DNA from: Sapria himalayana
Taxonomy: Eukaryota; Streptophyta; Magnoliopsida; Malpighiales; Rafflesiaceae
DNA length: 64,000 nucleotides
Direction: 5' to 3'
NCBI GenBank assembly: GCA_029783825.1
Contig: JAREIK010003413.1
Coordinates: 130,252 to 194,251, forward strand
Part shown: positions 37,667 to 51,514 of the stretch, piece by piece
How positions within the stretch are numbered: the stretch's first letter is position 1
Layout of the letters: each line of letters begins with the position of its first letter
Notes under the pieces: model-generated
The model's database searches: none
Told to the model about the DNA's origin: nothing
Seen by the model: the letters and a program-made list of their open reading frames with translations, nothing else
Program-made: the position numbers and the translations under genes

Positions 37667-40600
37667 ATTCCTCTACTATAATGTGAGGGGTATCGCAAAC
37701 CCCTCCTCAATAAAAAGAGTTAAAAAATTGATTTAATTATATAAAACTCCAATTATTATACTTGTCGAACCCATTGTAAATAAGGATAAACTAGAATACT
37801 ACAAAAAGCTTTTAGGGTTTGATTACTCTTTCTCTAATAAAAATAACAAAATCTGGATTTTCTGGAAAAGCTTATTTAATATAATTATTTTAGAAGATAC
37901 GAATCAAATTATTAACTTTTCTTTAGATAATACCGAAGAGATCATTTCAGTAGTTTATGCCAAATATACTAAAGAAGGTAGAAGGGAGCTTTGGAATGAT
38001 ATTCTTAAAACTGCTAAAATAAATAAACAATGGATAATAGGAGGAGATTTCAATATTATAAAAAAGGCTAGCGAGAAAAAAGGGGGCAACCCCTCCAATA
38101 AAAAAGCTATCGCTCACTTTAATGATACGATATCAGAGGCTAGTTTGATGGAAGCTAGCTTTTCAGGCTCCCAATACATTTGGTGTAATAACTGGAAAGT
38201 TAAAGGCACCATATGGGCAAGACTGGATAGAATTCTTCATAATGTCAAATGGCTAGAAGCTTATGGCTCCACGGCCGTTAGACATTTAAATAGAACCTGC
38301 TCTGACCACAATCCACGATTAATTTCCGTAAAAAAAAATAAAATCAAGAATAAGTCGTTTAAATTTCAGAATGCATGGTCCTTACACCATGATTTTATCA
38401 ATACAATTAAAAATTCATGGATGCAAGAAATAACAAGTAACAATGTTCAAATCTAGAATAAAAAATTAGAAAGGCTAAAAAAGCACTTAATAATATGGAA
38501 TAGAGACTCCTTCGGCAACATTAACAAAAATATTATAGGAGTATAAAAGATAGTTGAAAAAAAAGAGTTAGAATACGAAATACATCAAAATTCAGAATGT
38601 AGAAAGGAACTAAATAAAACAGAGGCTGAGCTAAAATTAAAATTGCTAATGGAGGAAGTATTCTGGAAATAAAAAGCTAAAATTAAATGGATAAAAGAAG
38701 GGGATAAAAATACGAAGTTTTCCAGAAAACAGTCAAAATCAAAACCCAAAAACAAAGAATAAAATGTATAAAAAACAACCTAAACAAATGGGTAGACACT
38801 AACTTAGAAATTAAAAATCACCTAGACTGAATATTTTGAAAATCAATTTAGAGGAATTACAAATTTGAATGGAGACTATCTCCTAAATAAGATAGATCAT
38901 AAAATTACCAACGAAGAAAATGATGCACTCACCAAATTCCCGGATGAAGAAGAACTTAAGTTTATTGTTTTTAGCATGGGCAAAAATAGTGCCCCGAGAC
39001 CTGATGGGTGGAATATTAAGTTCTATCAAAATTGTTGGCCAATCATTAAAAATGACCTCCTATGGGCTATACATTGGATATTCTGTGGTGTAGAAATAGG
39101 CAAGAAATGGAGCGGTTCATACTTGGTTCTTATTCCTAAAATGGAAAACCCACATAAAGCCGAAGACTTTAGACCTATCTGCCTGTGTAACTCCATTTAT
39201 AAAATCTTGACTAAGTTACTTCAAAACAGATTAGCTGTAGTATTGCCAAAAATTATTTCTAAAGAACAATCAAGATTTATGAAAAATAGATTACTAATGG
39301 AAAATATTTGTTTAGCTAAAGAAATAATCAGAGAAATAGGATCCAAATCTAGAGGTCATAATGTACTGCTAAAACTAGATCTCTCAAAAGCTTTTGATAT
39401 AATTGAAAGGAAAATTTTATGTTTTGTCATGAGAAAAATGGGTTTTTATGAAACCTGGACTGACTTGATTTATAGATGCATATCAAGTCCTTGGTTTAAA
39501 ATTCTTGTCAATGGAGAACTAGGAAAAGATATCAAGCCGATGAGAGGATTAAGGCGGGGTGATCCCCTTTTTTTCTAAAAATCTTAGAAAAAGAAACGGG
39601 ACAGAAAATTAATAAAAAAAATGCAAATTTATGATTGCCAAAAAAGCCCCAAAAAGTCTAGGGCATAGAATTAACAAAATAACAGGTTTCACACAGATAA
39701 AAGGTGCACTTCAATATCTTGGATGCCCAATATACGAAGGAAAATTAAAATCAATATACCTAGATTTCCTACTTGAGAAAATTAAAAAAAAAATAGCTGG
39801 ATGGAAAGTGGACACACTTTCAATGAGTGGTAGAATTGCTTTGATCACTCATGTATTACAAAGCGTAATCATGCAGAATTTGATGATTACTCACCTTCTA
39901 GTGTCGGATAAAAAAAGAATAGAGAAGGAATTAGCCCATTTCTTATGGGGTTCAAAAAGTGGCAAAAGAAAGTTACATTGGAAAAAATGGAAAGACCTTT
40001 GCTACCCCTTATAGGAGACTGGCCTCGGCTTTACTGATTTAAATGAGCTAGCTAAAGCATGGGCATGCAAAAGATGGTGGAGGATCAAAGAAAATAATAA
40101 TCTATGTGCTGAATTTATGTGAGCTAATTATTGTATAGAGGATGATATATATATAGGATTAGAAATAAGAACAAAGCATCACAAATTTGGATTCAAATGT
40201 TCAAACAAAGAAAATTAGTGGAAAAACATTCCAAACTTACTAAAAATGGTTGGAAATGGACTTTGAGTGCAGTTGCAACATTTTCACTTAAAACCATTAA
40301 AGAAAAAGTTAGAAGTAGAAAAAAAAATCCAACCTTTATTTAAATGGATATGGGATAATGATAATAGTCAAAAAATAAAAACTAATACATGGAAAGTTTT
40401 CTCAAATATTATTCCTGTAGATGAAAACATAAAAACAAAAGGCATACAAATTGCCTCGAGATGTGAATGCTGTTTGCAAAAACTAGAATCGCTTGATCAT
40501 CTGTTTTCTTAAGGGAATGTAGCCATAGAAATCTAGAGGATACTAGAATCTGAAATGTGATTAAAACATGCATGTATTCCTCTTAGAAATAGATTAATTA

Positions 40601-41389
40601 AATGGAGTAATGCATGCTTTCAACATAGTTCACAGAAATGGCATAAAATAACATACTTCACATTGCTATCTGGTGTATATGGAAAGCTAGGAATAATAGT
40701 AGATATGAAGGACACAGAATGGACCTTGAAGACATATGGAAAGCAATAAAGACTGAAATAAAATTCACCTCGGAATCCTCCCCACTTGCACTTCAAAGCC
40801 CTCTCCTAGATACTCACACTCTAAAATTCTGGAATCTCACGGTATCCAAAATAAAACCACTAAAAATTATAGGAGTTAAATGGGAAAAACCAGAAAAAGG
40901 TAGATTAGCTCTAAACACTGATGGTAGCTTTGACATGAACATAGGCCTAGCTGGTGGAGGAGGCACCTTAAGGGACTCTGGTGGTCACTTAATATTTGCC
41001 TACTCATGCCCCAATAATGCGTCAACTGCCCTCCATGCAGAAATATTAGCATTAAGGGATGGACTTAGAATATGTTACTCTAAAGAGCTAACAAATATAG
41101 ATATACAAATAGATTCTAAAATATTGGTAGACTTAGTAAATAACAAAAGTAGCTTGTGGAAATTTGAAGAGGAGTTAGAAGAAATTAATAAATTTATAAT
41201 ATCCTTAAATGCATCACCCATGCACATATATATAGGGAAGCAAATGCCTTAGCAGATAAATTAGCAAAAGAAGGAAAACTTGAAGAGCCCCATGTATATG
41301 ATGAAGTCTCTCTTCCAGAGAGATTTAAAGGTATTATAAAACTAGATATAAAAGAATTTCTATACATCCGAATAATCAAAAAAGTTTGA
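37659..41389 (+). pseudogene. LINE ORF2 (endonuclease, reverse transcriptase, RNase H), broken
   Basis: ATG 37659 leads to FRFLYYNVRGI. APE-type endonuclease to about 38460: NVRG, LVEP (catalytic Glu), GGDFN, RLDR, SDH, with a TAA at 37734. A linker with stops (38454, about 38544, 38670) includes W-x5-EGDKNTKF. RT at about 38865-39576: LVLIPK, DFRPICLCN, LLKLDLSKAFD (first catalytic Asp), MRGLRRGDPLF. The frame then breaks, and the next readable phrase is LEKETGQKIN, so the segment with the FADD catalytic pair is gone. Thumb region 39631-40110. Zinc-binding domain about 40330-40510 (CECC, HLF). RNase H about 40880-41320 with Asp in NTDGSF, Glu in HAE, Asp in QIDSK and, after a 2-base slip in a TA run at 41226, Asp in NALADKLAKEG. 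Stop at 41387. The product could not have been active after the RT deletion. Confidence 0.92.
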
Positions 41390-42444
41390 GAATATATTAT
41401 AAGATTTTGTCATCGCTGTGATTTTTCAAGTTCTTTTTTCTTATAGCAGCACAGGGCAGGTTTCAGATTCGCTCAAGTCGTCCTTGTCTTGAAGGAAGAC
41501 TTTGCAAAATTAAATAATTACATTGTGACTAAATTCTGGATTCCCCCACAAAATTTCATTTCACTGCAGGTTTGGAATTACACTACAGAGAGTAAGAATG
41601 GCCTGTATACCTGCAGTTTTGGTTGTTTTGTATTTTCTTAGCAGCAAGGTCAGCTAAAACAGGAAGAAAGGTCATGCGCACAAGTGTCTCCCAGTATTAT
41701 AGTTCATAAGTTTGTATGAACTTTGTTTTGATGTGGACATCTTAAACGGATTAAGGTTAGGAGTGGTTTGTGTTATAAGGTATTGCATTGTCTGTGCTAT
41801 TATGTTAATGTAATTTAGAAGTCCACAAAAGTAGGCTAGGTTGGTTACAATATAGATAGCTGCTGTCCACAAGTGGGAGCAACTAAAAGCTACTATGGAA
41901 TTGCTGAAAGCAGAAATATCCTGACTTAAGGAACATAACAGAGAGAAAGAAAACCAGCAGAATGCTGGAGGCTGGAAATTTCTTTGTGTCTGTGGCATGT
42001 ATGCAGTTGACAGGTACATGGGTGCCCGCGGAGGATTCCAAGAGCTATCACCATGCTTAATAGAGCCTTGCTGCAAAATTAAAGTTTGCAGCTCTTGTTA
42101 CACAAGCTCAACAAAGCTGTTGGACAGAGTTAAAAACCCGGCAGGAAGGGAAGGTAGCTGGTTTGAAGAAAGGGATCGAAGGATAAAGACTCATATTTCA
42201 ATGAGCAACAAAGTGCAGTCAATAACAATGCTGAAAATTCCTAAAGAAGCTCAAAATTGTTCTCTATGTGGATTAGAATCAGCATATGTTTGTCCATGTT
42301 TTCTTTATTACATTCATAATAACTAATGCTTAGTGTAGGAGAAAAGGGCGTAAAGGGCTACGAGTAGCAAGCAAGCAGGTTGTAAAAATGGTATTCCTCC
42401 GCCAAAAGAGAGGGTTATAATTAATAAATACTGTTTTTAAAAAA
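41390..42444 (+). other. LINE 3' tail, possibly transduced host sequence
   Basis: Over 1 kb between the ORF2 stop and the A-tract, much longer than a usual plant L1 3' UTR, and with higher GC than both satellite and ORF2. A frame runs from 41856 to a TAA at 42324, broken only by TGA at 41922. It reads a charged helical stretch (KWEQLKATMELLKAEIS) and then a Cys-rich part (FLCVCGMYAV, PCCKIKVCSSCYTS, NCSLCGLESAYVCPC). Sites resembling plant 3' splice sites (ttcttatag at about 41445, tcactgcag at about 41569, acaatatag at about 41855) precede readable stretches. I do not recognise the protein. It lies inside the LINE target duplications, so it arrived with the LINE. It could instead be an unusually long LINE 3' UTR. 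Confidence 0.55.
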
Positions 42445-42447
42445 AAA
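42423..42447 (+). promoter_or_regulatory. Polyadenylation signal and poly(A) of the LINE
   Basis: AATAAA at 42423-42428, then ctgttttt and nine A residues (42439-42447), the last of which may belong to the target duplication. Fits the end of a reverse-transcribed mRNA. Confidence 0.75.
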
Positions 42448-42464
42448 TAATTATTATTATTTAG
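42445..42464. repeat. Right target site duplication of LINE
   Basis: Matches 36126-36142 but has one additional att triplet, consistent with slippage in the (att) run. Confidence 0.75.
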
Positions 42465-42669
42465 TACAATATCTTATTTTGATTTTGAATCATTTTAGAT
42501 TTTACAATTATATTTTAATTTATATCATTCTTATAAATACTAGTTTATTAATTTATTTATTGATCATTATTATAATATGTATTAATAAAATTATTTATAT
42601 TGAGTTTACATTATAGATAATTATTAAGATTATTATAAATAAATATTATATTCACATTTAAAAAAAATT

Positions 42670-43860
42670 TAAAATTATAATATTTTCAAAGGTTATAACC
42701 TTCAAAAATTAAAAAAAAATAAAAAAATTTAATTTTTTGTTTTTTCATTCTTTAAATAAAAACTATAAATCACTAAAGGTCTAAATATTTGAATCACTAA
42801 ACTCCTAAACCACAAAACACCTAAATACTTAAACCATTAAACCGTTATATCTTGAATAATAAATAATAAATTTCAATTTTATTTGTATTGATTATAATTT
42901 TAAATATTCATTTTAATTATTTATTAGTTTATTATTATAGAATTATAAATTACAAAATAAATTATGAGTAAGACAAATATAATTTAAATAATTTATTTTT
43001 AATAACAAAAATATAAACTTATAAAAAAAGCAAAACATAAAAAAATTATTATTTAGTAATATATTTTACTTTTATTTGAATAAATTTAGATTTTGAAAAT
43101 ACTTTTTAAATAATATCTATTTTATTAATAATAGTTTATTAATTTATTTTTTGATCATTATTATAAAATCTAGCAATGTAATTATTTATATTGAATTTAA
43201 ATGACTTATATTTATAAAGATTATTATAAATAAATTTTATATTTACATTTGAAAAAAAAATTATAATTATTATATTTTCAAATGATATAACCTTCAAAAA
43301 TTAGAAAAAATAAAAAAAAAATAAATTTTATGCTATATCATTGTTTAAATAAAACTTATAAACCACTAATCCCTCCTAAATACTTAAACCTTTAAACTCC
43401 TTAACACAAAAGCCCCTAAATACTTAAACCTTTAAACTCGTAAACCTTAATTATAATTTAAATAATTTATTAAAATATTAATTACAAAATAAATTATGAG
43501 TGAAACAAATTTAATTTAAATAATTTATTTTTCATCAAAAAAAATATATAAGCTTATAAAAAGAAGCAAAAACTAAGAAACAAACATTATTATTTAGTAA
43601 TAAATTTTACTTTGATTTTGAATAATTTTAGGTTTTGCAATTATATTTTAATTTATATCTATCATATTAATAATAGCATATTAATTTATTTTTTGATAAT
43701 TGATTTAATATCTATCAATAAAATTATTTATATTTTGTTTAGATTATATATAATTATAATTATTTTTATAACAAAATATTGTATTCACATTTTTAAAAAA
43801 TTTTAAAATTATTATATTTTCAAAGGTTATAACCTTAGAAAATGTGAGAAAATATCAAAA
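42670..43860 (+). repeat. K-N-O monomer series, copy 1
   Basis: K core near 42693 (followed by a Lys-codon-like A-rich tract and aaaaactataaatcacta), N near 43275 (octamers with aacacaaaagcccctaaat, then a short monomer), O near 43828 (followed by gaaaatgtgagaaaatatc). N to O spacing is short, about 550 bp. Confidence 0.7.
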
Positions 43861-46800
43861 ATAACTTTTTTCTTATTTAATTGTTTAAATAAATCCTATA
43901 AACTACTAAATGCCAAAACACTTAAATCAATAACTCCCAAATCTCTAAAACCCTAAAAAGATAATCCTTTTAAACTAGTATACACTAAATAATAAATAAT
44001 AAATCTCAATATTATTTTTTTCATTATAATTTTAAAAATTGATTTTAATTATTTATTCATTTATCTTTATATAAATATTAATTACAAAATAAATTATAAG
44101 TTAGACAAATTTAATTTATATAAATTATTTTTCATCGAAAAATATATATAAACTTATAAAAAGAATAAAAAATTTAAAAACTAAAATTTATTATATAGTA
44201 ATATATTTTGCTCTCCTGAATCATTTTAGATTTTGTAATTATATTTTAATTGATATCTATCTTATTAATAATTGTTTATTAATTTATTTTTTGATCATTA
44301 TTAGAATATTTATCAATAAAATTGTTTATATTGAATTTATATGATATATAAATATAATGATTATTATAACTAAATATTGAATTCACTTTTGAAAAAATTT
44401 AAAAATTATTATATTTACAAAGGTTAATACCTTTGGAAATATGAAAAAATAATAAAAATAAATTTTTGTTATTTTATTTTTTAAAAAAACCTATAAACCA
44501 CTAAATGCATACACAGTTAAATCAGTAAACTCCTAAACCCCGTAATGCCTAAATACATAAACCATTAAACCACTATATACGACTTAATAATTAATAAATT
44601 GAATTTTTATTTCAATTTATTATTATTGTAAATATTCATTTTAATTATTTATTTGTTTATTTTTATAGAAATTTTTATTACAAAATAAATTATGAGTGTG
44701 ACACACATAATTTGGATAATTTATTTTTAATCAAAAAATATATATACACTTTTAAAAGAAGTATAAAAGAAGTATTATTAAAAATTTAAAATTATTATCA
44801 ACTAATATATTTTACTTTAATTTTGAATCAATTTGGGTTTTGTAAATATTTTTTTATTAATATCTATCTTATTATAAATAGTTTATTAATTTAATTTTTC
44901 ATCATTATTATAATATCTATCAATAAAATTATTTATATTAAATTTATATGATATATAATTATTAATATTATTATAACAAAATATTATATTAAAATTTTAA
45001 AAAATTTTAAATATTATTATATTTTCAAATGTTATAACCTATGAAAATGATAAAAAATTATAGTAAATTTTTTTGTTATTTTATTTTTTTAAATAAAACC
45101 TATAAACCACTAAAAGCCTAAAAACATAAATCGCTAAACTCCTAATGACAAAACCTCTAAATACTTAAATCATTAAATTGGCATACATTAATAATAAATC
45201 ATAAATCTCATTTTAATTTTTATTCAGTATAATTTTGAATTTTTATTTTAATTAGTTATCAATTTATTTTATAGAAATATTAATTACAAAATAAATTATT
45301 AGTGAGACAGATCTAATTTAAATTAAACTGGTATCACTAAATAATAAATAATAAATCTCATTTTTTGTCATTATAATTTTAACTATTCATTTTAATTATT
45401 TATTTGTTTATTTATATATAAATATTAATTACAAAATAAATTGAGTTGGACAAATATAATTTATATAAATTATTTTTCATCAAAAAATTATTGATAAACT
45501 TGTTAAAAGAAAAAAATTTTCAAAACACAAAATTATTATATAGTAATATATTTTGCTTTTCTTTAGAATCATTTTAGGTTTTGTAATTATATTTTAATTG
45601 ATAACTATCTTATTAATAATAGATTATTATTTTATTTTTTGATCATTATTAGAATATTTATCAATAAAGTTGTTTATATTGAATTTATATGATATATAAA
45701 TATAATGATTATTATAACTAAATATAGTATTCACATTTAAAAAAAATTTAAAAATTATTATATATTCAAAGGTTATAACCTTTGAAAATTTCAAAAAATA
45801 ATAAAAATAATCTTTTTTTAGTTAATTTTTTTAATAAAACCTATAAACAACTAAATGCATACACAGTTAAATCAGTAAATTCCTAAACCACATAGTGCCT
45901 AAATACATAAACCATTAAACCGCTATATACTAATTAATAATTAATAAATCTAATTTTTATTTCTATAAAATATAATTTTACATATTTCTTTTAATTATTT
46001 ATTAATTTATTTTTTAGAAATATTTATTACAAATTAAATTATGAGAGCGACATATATATTTTAATATATTTATTTTTAATCAAAAAAAATATATGCTTAT
46101 AAAAGAAGTAAAAACTTAAAAATTAAAAATTATTATCTAGTAATATATTTTACTTTAATTTTGAATCAATTTTGGTTTTGTAATTTTTTTTAATTAATAT
46201 CAATGTTTTTATTAATAGTTTATTAATTGAAATTTTGATCATTATTATAATATCTATCAATAAAATTGTTTATATTAAATTGATATGATTTATAATTATT
46301 AATATTATTATAACTAAATATTGTATTCACATTTCAAAAAATTTTAAATATTATTATATTTTCAAAGGTTATAACCTATGAAAATAATAAAAAATTACAA
46401 TTTTTTTTTGTTATTTTATTATTTAAATAAAACCTATAAACCACTAAATGCCTAAAAACATAAATTGCTAAACTTTTAAACGACAAAACCTCTAAATACT
46501 TAAACTATTAATTAGGTGTACAATAATAAAAATTAATAAATATCAATTTAATTTTATTTAAATATAATTTTATATTTTTATTTTTATTATTTATCAGTTT
46601 ATTTTTATAAAAATATTAATTACAAAATAAATTATTAGTGAGATAGATCTAATTTAAATAATTTTTTTTCATCAAAAAAAATATATATCCTTATAAAAAC
46701 ATGCAAAATTTTAAAAACAAAAATTTATTATTTAGTAATATATTTTATTTTTATTTCGAATCATTGTAGATTTTTCAATTATATTTTAATTTATATCATT

Positions 46801-49324
46801 CTTATTAATAATAGTTTATTAATTTTATTGATCATTATTATAATATCTATTAATAAAATTATTTATATTGAGTTTACATTATATATAATTATTAAAATTA
46901 TTATAATTGAATATTCTATTCACATTTAAAAAAAATTAAAAATTATTATAATTTCAAAGATTAAAACCTTCAAAGGTTAAAAAAATCAAAAAATTAAAAT
47001 TTTTATTTTTTAATTCTTTAAATAAAAACTATAAATCACTAAAGGCCTAAACACTTAAATCACTAAACCCAAAAACACCTAAATACTTAAACCATTAAAC
47101 TAGTATATCCTGAATAATAAATAATAAATCTGTATTTTATTTGTATTCATTATAATTTTAAATATTATTTTAATTATTTATTAGTTTATTTTTATAGAAT
47201 TATAAATTAATAATTAATTATGATGAAAAAGAATATAATTTAAATTATTCTTTTAATAACAAAAAATATAAACTTATAAAAAGAAGCAAAACATCAAAGA
47301 AAGTATAATTATGTAATATATTTTACTTTGATTTTGAAAAAATTTACGTTTTGTAAATATAATTAAAATAATATCTATCTTATTAATAATAGTTTATTAA
47401 TTTATTTTTTGATCATTAATATAATATATTTCAATATAATTGTTTATATGAATTTACATCATATATAATTATTAAGATTATCATAACTAAATATAGTATT
47501 CACATATAAAAAAATTTAAAAATTGTTATATTTTCAATGATTATAACCTTCAAAAATGAGAAAAAATAACAAAAATAAATTTTTTGTTATATCATTATTT
47601 AAATAAAACTATAAAACATTAAATGCCTAAATACATAAATATCTAAATTCCTAAACCCCGAAACCCCTAAATACTTAAACCTTTAAACTCGTAAACCTAA
47701 AATATAATTTAAATAATTTATAGAAATATTAATTACAAAATAAATTATGAGTGATAATAATATAATTTAAATAATATATTTTTCATCAAAAAAACATATA
47801 AGCTTATAAAATGATGCAAAACCTAAAAAAAATTATTATTTAGTAATAAATTTTACGTTGATTTTGAATCATTTTAGGATTTTTAATTTTTTTTAATTTA
47901 TATCTATCATATTAATAATAGTTTATTAATTTATTTTTTGATAATTGATATACTATCTATCAATAAAATTGTTTATATTTAGTTTATATTATATATAATT
48001 ATAATATTTATTATTACTAAATATTGTATTCACATTTTTAAAAAATTTTAAAATAATTATATTTTCAAATGTTATAATCTTTGAAAATTTGAAATAATAT
48101 CAAAAATAATTTTTTTGTTATTTCATTGGTTAATAAAACCTATAAACCATCAAATGCCTAAATACTTAAATGAATAACTTCTAAATCTCGAAAACCCTAA
48201 ATATATTATTTTTTTAATCAGATATATCCTAAATAATAAACAATAAATCCATTTTTATTTTTTTCATTATAATTTTAAATATTCATTTTAATTATTTATT
48301 TGTTTATTTTTATAGAAATATTAATTACAAAATAAATTATGAGTTAGAAAATCATAATTTATATAAATTATTTTTTATCAAAAAAATATAGATAAACTTA
48401 TTAAAAGAAAAAAAAATTAAAAACAAAAAATTATTATATAATAATATAATTTGCTTTGCTTCTAAATCATTATTAGTTTTGTAATTATATTTTAATTGAT
48501 ATTTATCTTATTAATAATAGATTATTAATTTATTTTTTGATCATTATTAGAATATTTATCAATAAAATTTTTTATATTGAATTTATATGCTATTTAAATA
48601 TAATGATTATTATAACTAAATATTGAATTCACTTTTGAAAAAAAATTTAAAATTATTATATTTTCTAAGGTTATAACCTTTGAAAATGTGAAAAAATAAA
48701 AAAAATTTTTTTTTGATATTTCATTGTTTAAATAAAACCTATAAACCACTGAATGCCTAAACACTTAAATCAATAACTCCTAAATCTCTAAAACACTAAA
48801 TAATAAATAATACTTCTTTTAAACCGATAACCCTAAATAATAAATAATAAATCTCAATATTATTTTTTTCATTATAATTTTAAATATTCAATTTAATTAT
48901 TTATTTGTTTAATTTTATATAAATATTAATTACAAAATAAATTATGATTTAGACAAATATAAATTTTATAAATTATTTTTCATTAAATTGAAAAATAATT
49001 TATTTTAAAAGAAAAAAAATTTCAAAACAACAAATTATTATATAGTAATATATTTTGCTTTCTTCTAAATAATTTTTATATAGTAATATATTTTTCATCT
49101 AAATATTATTATTTAGTAATATATTTTAAATTGATTTTGAATCATTGTGTTATGTAAATATATTTTAATTATTATTTATATTATTAATAATAGTTTATTA
49201 ATTTAATTTTTGATCATTAATATAATATATATCATTAAAATTGTTTATATTGAATTTATATGATATATAATTAGTAAGATTAATATAATTATACATAGCA
49301 TTCACATTTCAAAAAATTTTAAAA

Positions 49325-50390
49325 ATTATTTTATTTTCAAAGGTTATAACCTTTGAAAATCAGAAAAAATCTAAAAATTAATTTTTTTATTTTTATTATA
49401 TAAATAAAACCTATAAACCACTAAATGCCTAAAAACATAAATTGATAAACTCCTAAATGATAAAACTCCTAAATAATCAATCCGTTAAATCAGTATATAT
49501 AGGATATGAAAAAAAGTATTATTTAGTAATATATTTTACTTTGATTTTGAATCATTATATATAGGATATCCAATTTAATTTTAATTGCTATCAATCATAT
49601 TAATAAAAGTTTATTAATTTATTATTTGATCATTTTTATAAAATCTGACAATAAAATTACTTATATTCAATTTAAATGTCTTATAATTATTAAGATTATT
49701 ATAACTAAATATTATTTTACATTTGAAAAAAATTTAAAAATTATTATATTTTCAAAGGTTATATATGCTTCAAAAATGATAAAAAATCACAAAAATAATT
49801 TTTTTATTATTTTATTAATTAAATAAAACTTATAAACCACTAATGCCTAAACATTTAAATCTCTAGACTCCTAAACACCAAAATCCCTTAAATACTTAAA
49901 CCATTAAACCTATATAACCTAAATAATAAATAATAAATCTCATTTTTATTTGTATTCATTATAATTTATAATATTCATTTTAATTATTTTTTAGTTTATT
50001 TTTATAAAAATATTAATTACAAATTAAATAATGAGTGAGACATATAAAATTTAAATAAATTATTTTTTATGAAAAAAAATAAGCTTATAAAAATAAACAA
50101 AATTTCAAAAATTTAAAATTTTATTTAGTAATATAATTTACGTTGATTTTGAATTATTTTGTTTTCTGCAAATATATTTTAATTAATATCTATCTTATTA
50201 ATAATAATTTATAATTTTACTTTTTGATAATTAAATAATATATATTAATAAATTTTTTTATATTGAATTTACAACAAATATAATTTTTAAGATTATTATA
50301 ACTAAGTATTGTATTCATATTCTATAACTATTAAAAAATTATTATATTTTTAAAGGTTATAACAATTGAAAATCACGAAAATTCATAAAA
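49325..50390 (+). repeat. G-H-I monomer series, copy 4
   Basis: Cores near 49343, 49762 (left arm intact; right arm changed to atatatgcttc) and 50358. G to H spacing is only about 420 bp because the octamer run of G joins directly to sequence before the H core near 49500. Confidence 0.7.
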
Positions 50391-51514
50391 ATAAATTTTT
50401 TGTTATTTCATTGATTAAATAAAACCTATAAACACCTAAATGTGTAAACATATAAATCATTAAACTAATTAAGCCCAAAACCACAAAAAATTTAAACAAT
50501 TAAATAGTTATACCCTAAATAATAAATCATAAATCTCATTTTTATTAGTATTCATTATAATTTTAAATATACATTTTAATTATTTATTAGTTTAATTTTA
50601 TAGAAATATAAATTAAAAAATAAATTATTTGTGAGACAAATATAATTTAAATATTTTATTTTTTATCAAAAAATATATAGGCTTATAAATGGATACAAAA
50701 ATTTAAAAATAATATTTCCTAAAATATTTCACTTTGATTCTTAAACATTTTAGGTTTTGAAAATATATTTTAAACAATATTTATCTTATTAATAATTATT
50801 TATTACATTTTTATGATCATTATTATAATATATATCAATAAATTAGGTTATATTGAATTTATATAATATATAATTATTATGATTATTATAACTTCAAATT
50901 ATATTCCCTTTTCAAAAAAAATTATAAATTATTATATTTTCAAAGGTTATAACATTCAAAAATGCGAAAAAATAACAAAAATAAATCTTTTGTTATTTTA
51001 TTTTTTATATAAAACCTATAAACCACTAAATGACTAAATTCTAAAATGACTAAACTCCTAAACCCCGAAGCCAATAAATAGTTAAAACATTAAATTTGTA
51101 TAGTTCAAATAATAAATCATAAATCTAATTTTTATTAGTATTCATTATAATTTTAAATATTCATTTTAATTATTTATCAGTTTATTTTTATAGAAATATT
51201 AATTACAAAATAATTATTAGTGCGACATATATAGTTTAAATAATTTATTTTTCATTAAAAAAATGCTAATAAAAAAATGCAAATTTTTAAAAATAAATTA
51301 TTATTATTTAGTAATATATCTTATTTTGATTTTGAATCATTTTAGATTATACAATTATATTTTAATTTATATCATTCTTATAAACACTAGTTTATTAATT
51401 TATTTATTGATCATTATTATAATATCTATCAATACAATTATTTATATTGAGTTTACATTATATATAATTATTAAGATTATTATAACTAAATATTATATTC
51501 ACATTTAAAAAAAT

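Larger units (their letters stand above)
36143..42444 (+). mobile_element. L1-type plant LINE retrotransposon, full length, inactivated
   Basis: 6.3 kb between target duplications. Order: 122-bp 5' leader; ORF1 with DUF4283-like domain and CCHC-type knuckle; ORF2 with APE-type endonuclease, reverse transcriptase, zinc-binding domain and RNase H; a 1.05-kb tail; AATAAA signal; A-tract. This is the plant L1 architecture. Both ORFs carry several stops and frameshifts, and part of the RT is deleted. The 5' leader and ORF1 start are present, so it is not 5' truncated. It inserted in an AT-rich stretch of a satellite monomer. Confidence 0.95.

Noticed and set aside
41672..42076. Minus-strand ORF in the LINE tail
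   Set aside because: It opposes the plus-strand frame that reads the helical and Cys-rich segments and shows no recognisable domain. The insertion is transcribed on the plus strand.
36143..42444. Integrated pararetrovirus or LTR retrotransposon
   Set aside because: APE-type endonuclease, poly(A) tail and target duplication of variable length, with no LTR, protease or integrase, identify a LINE.
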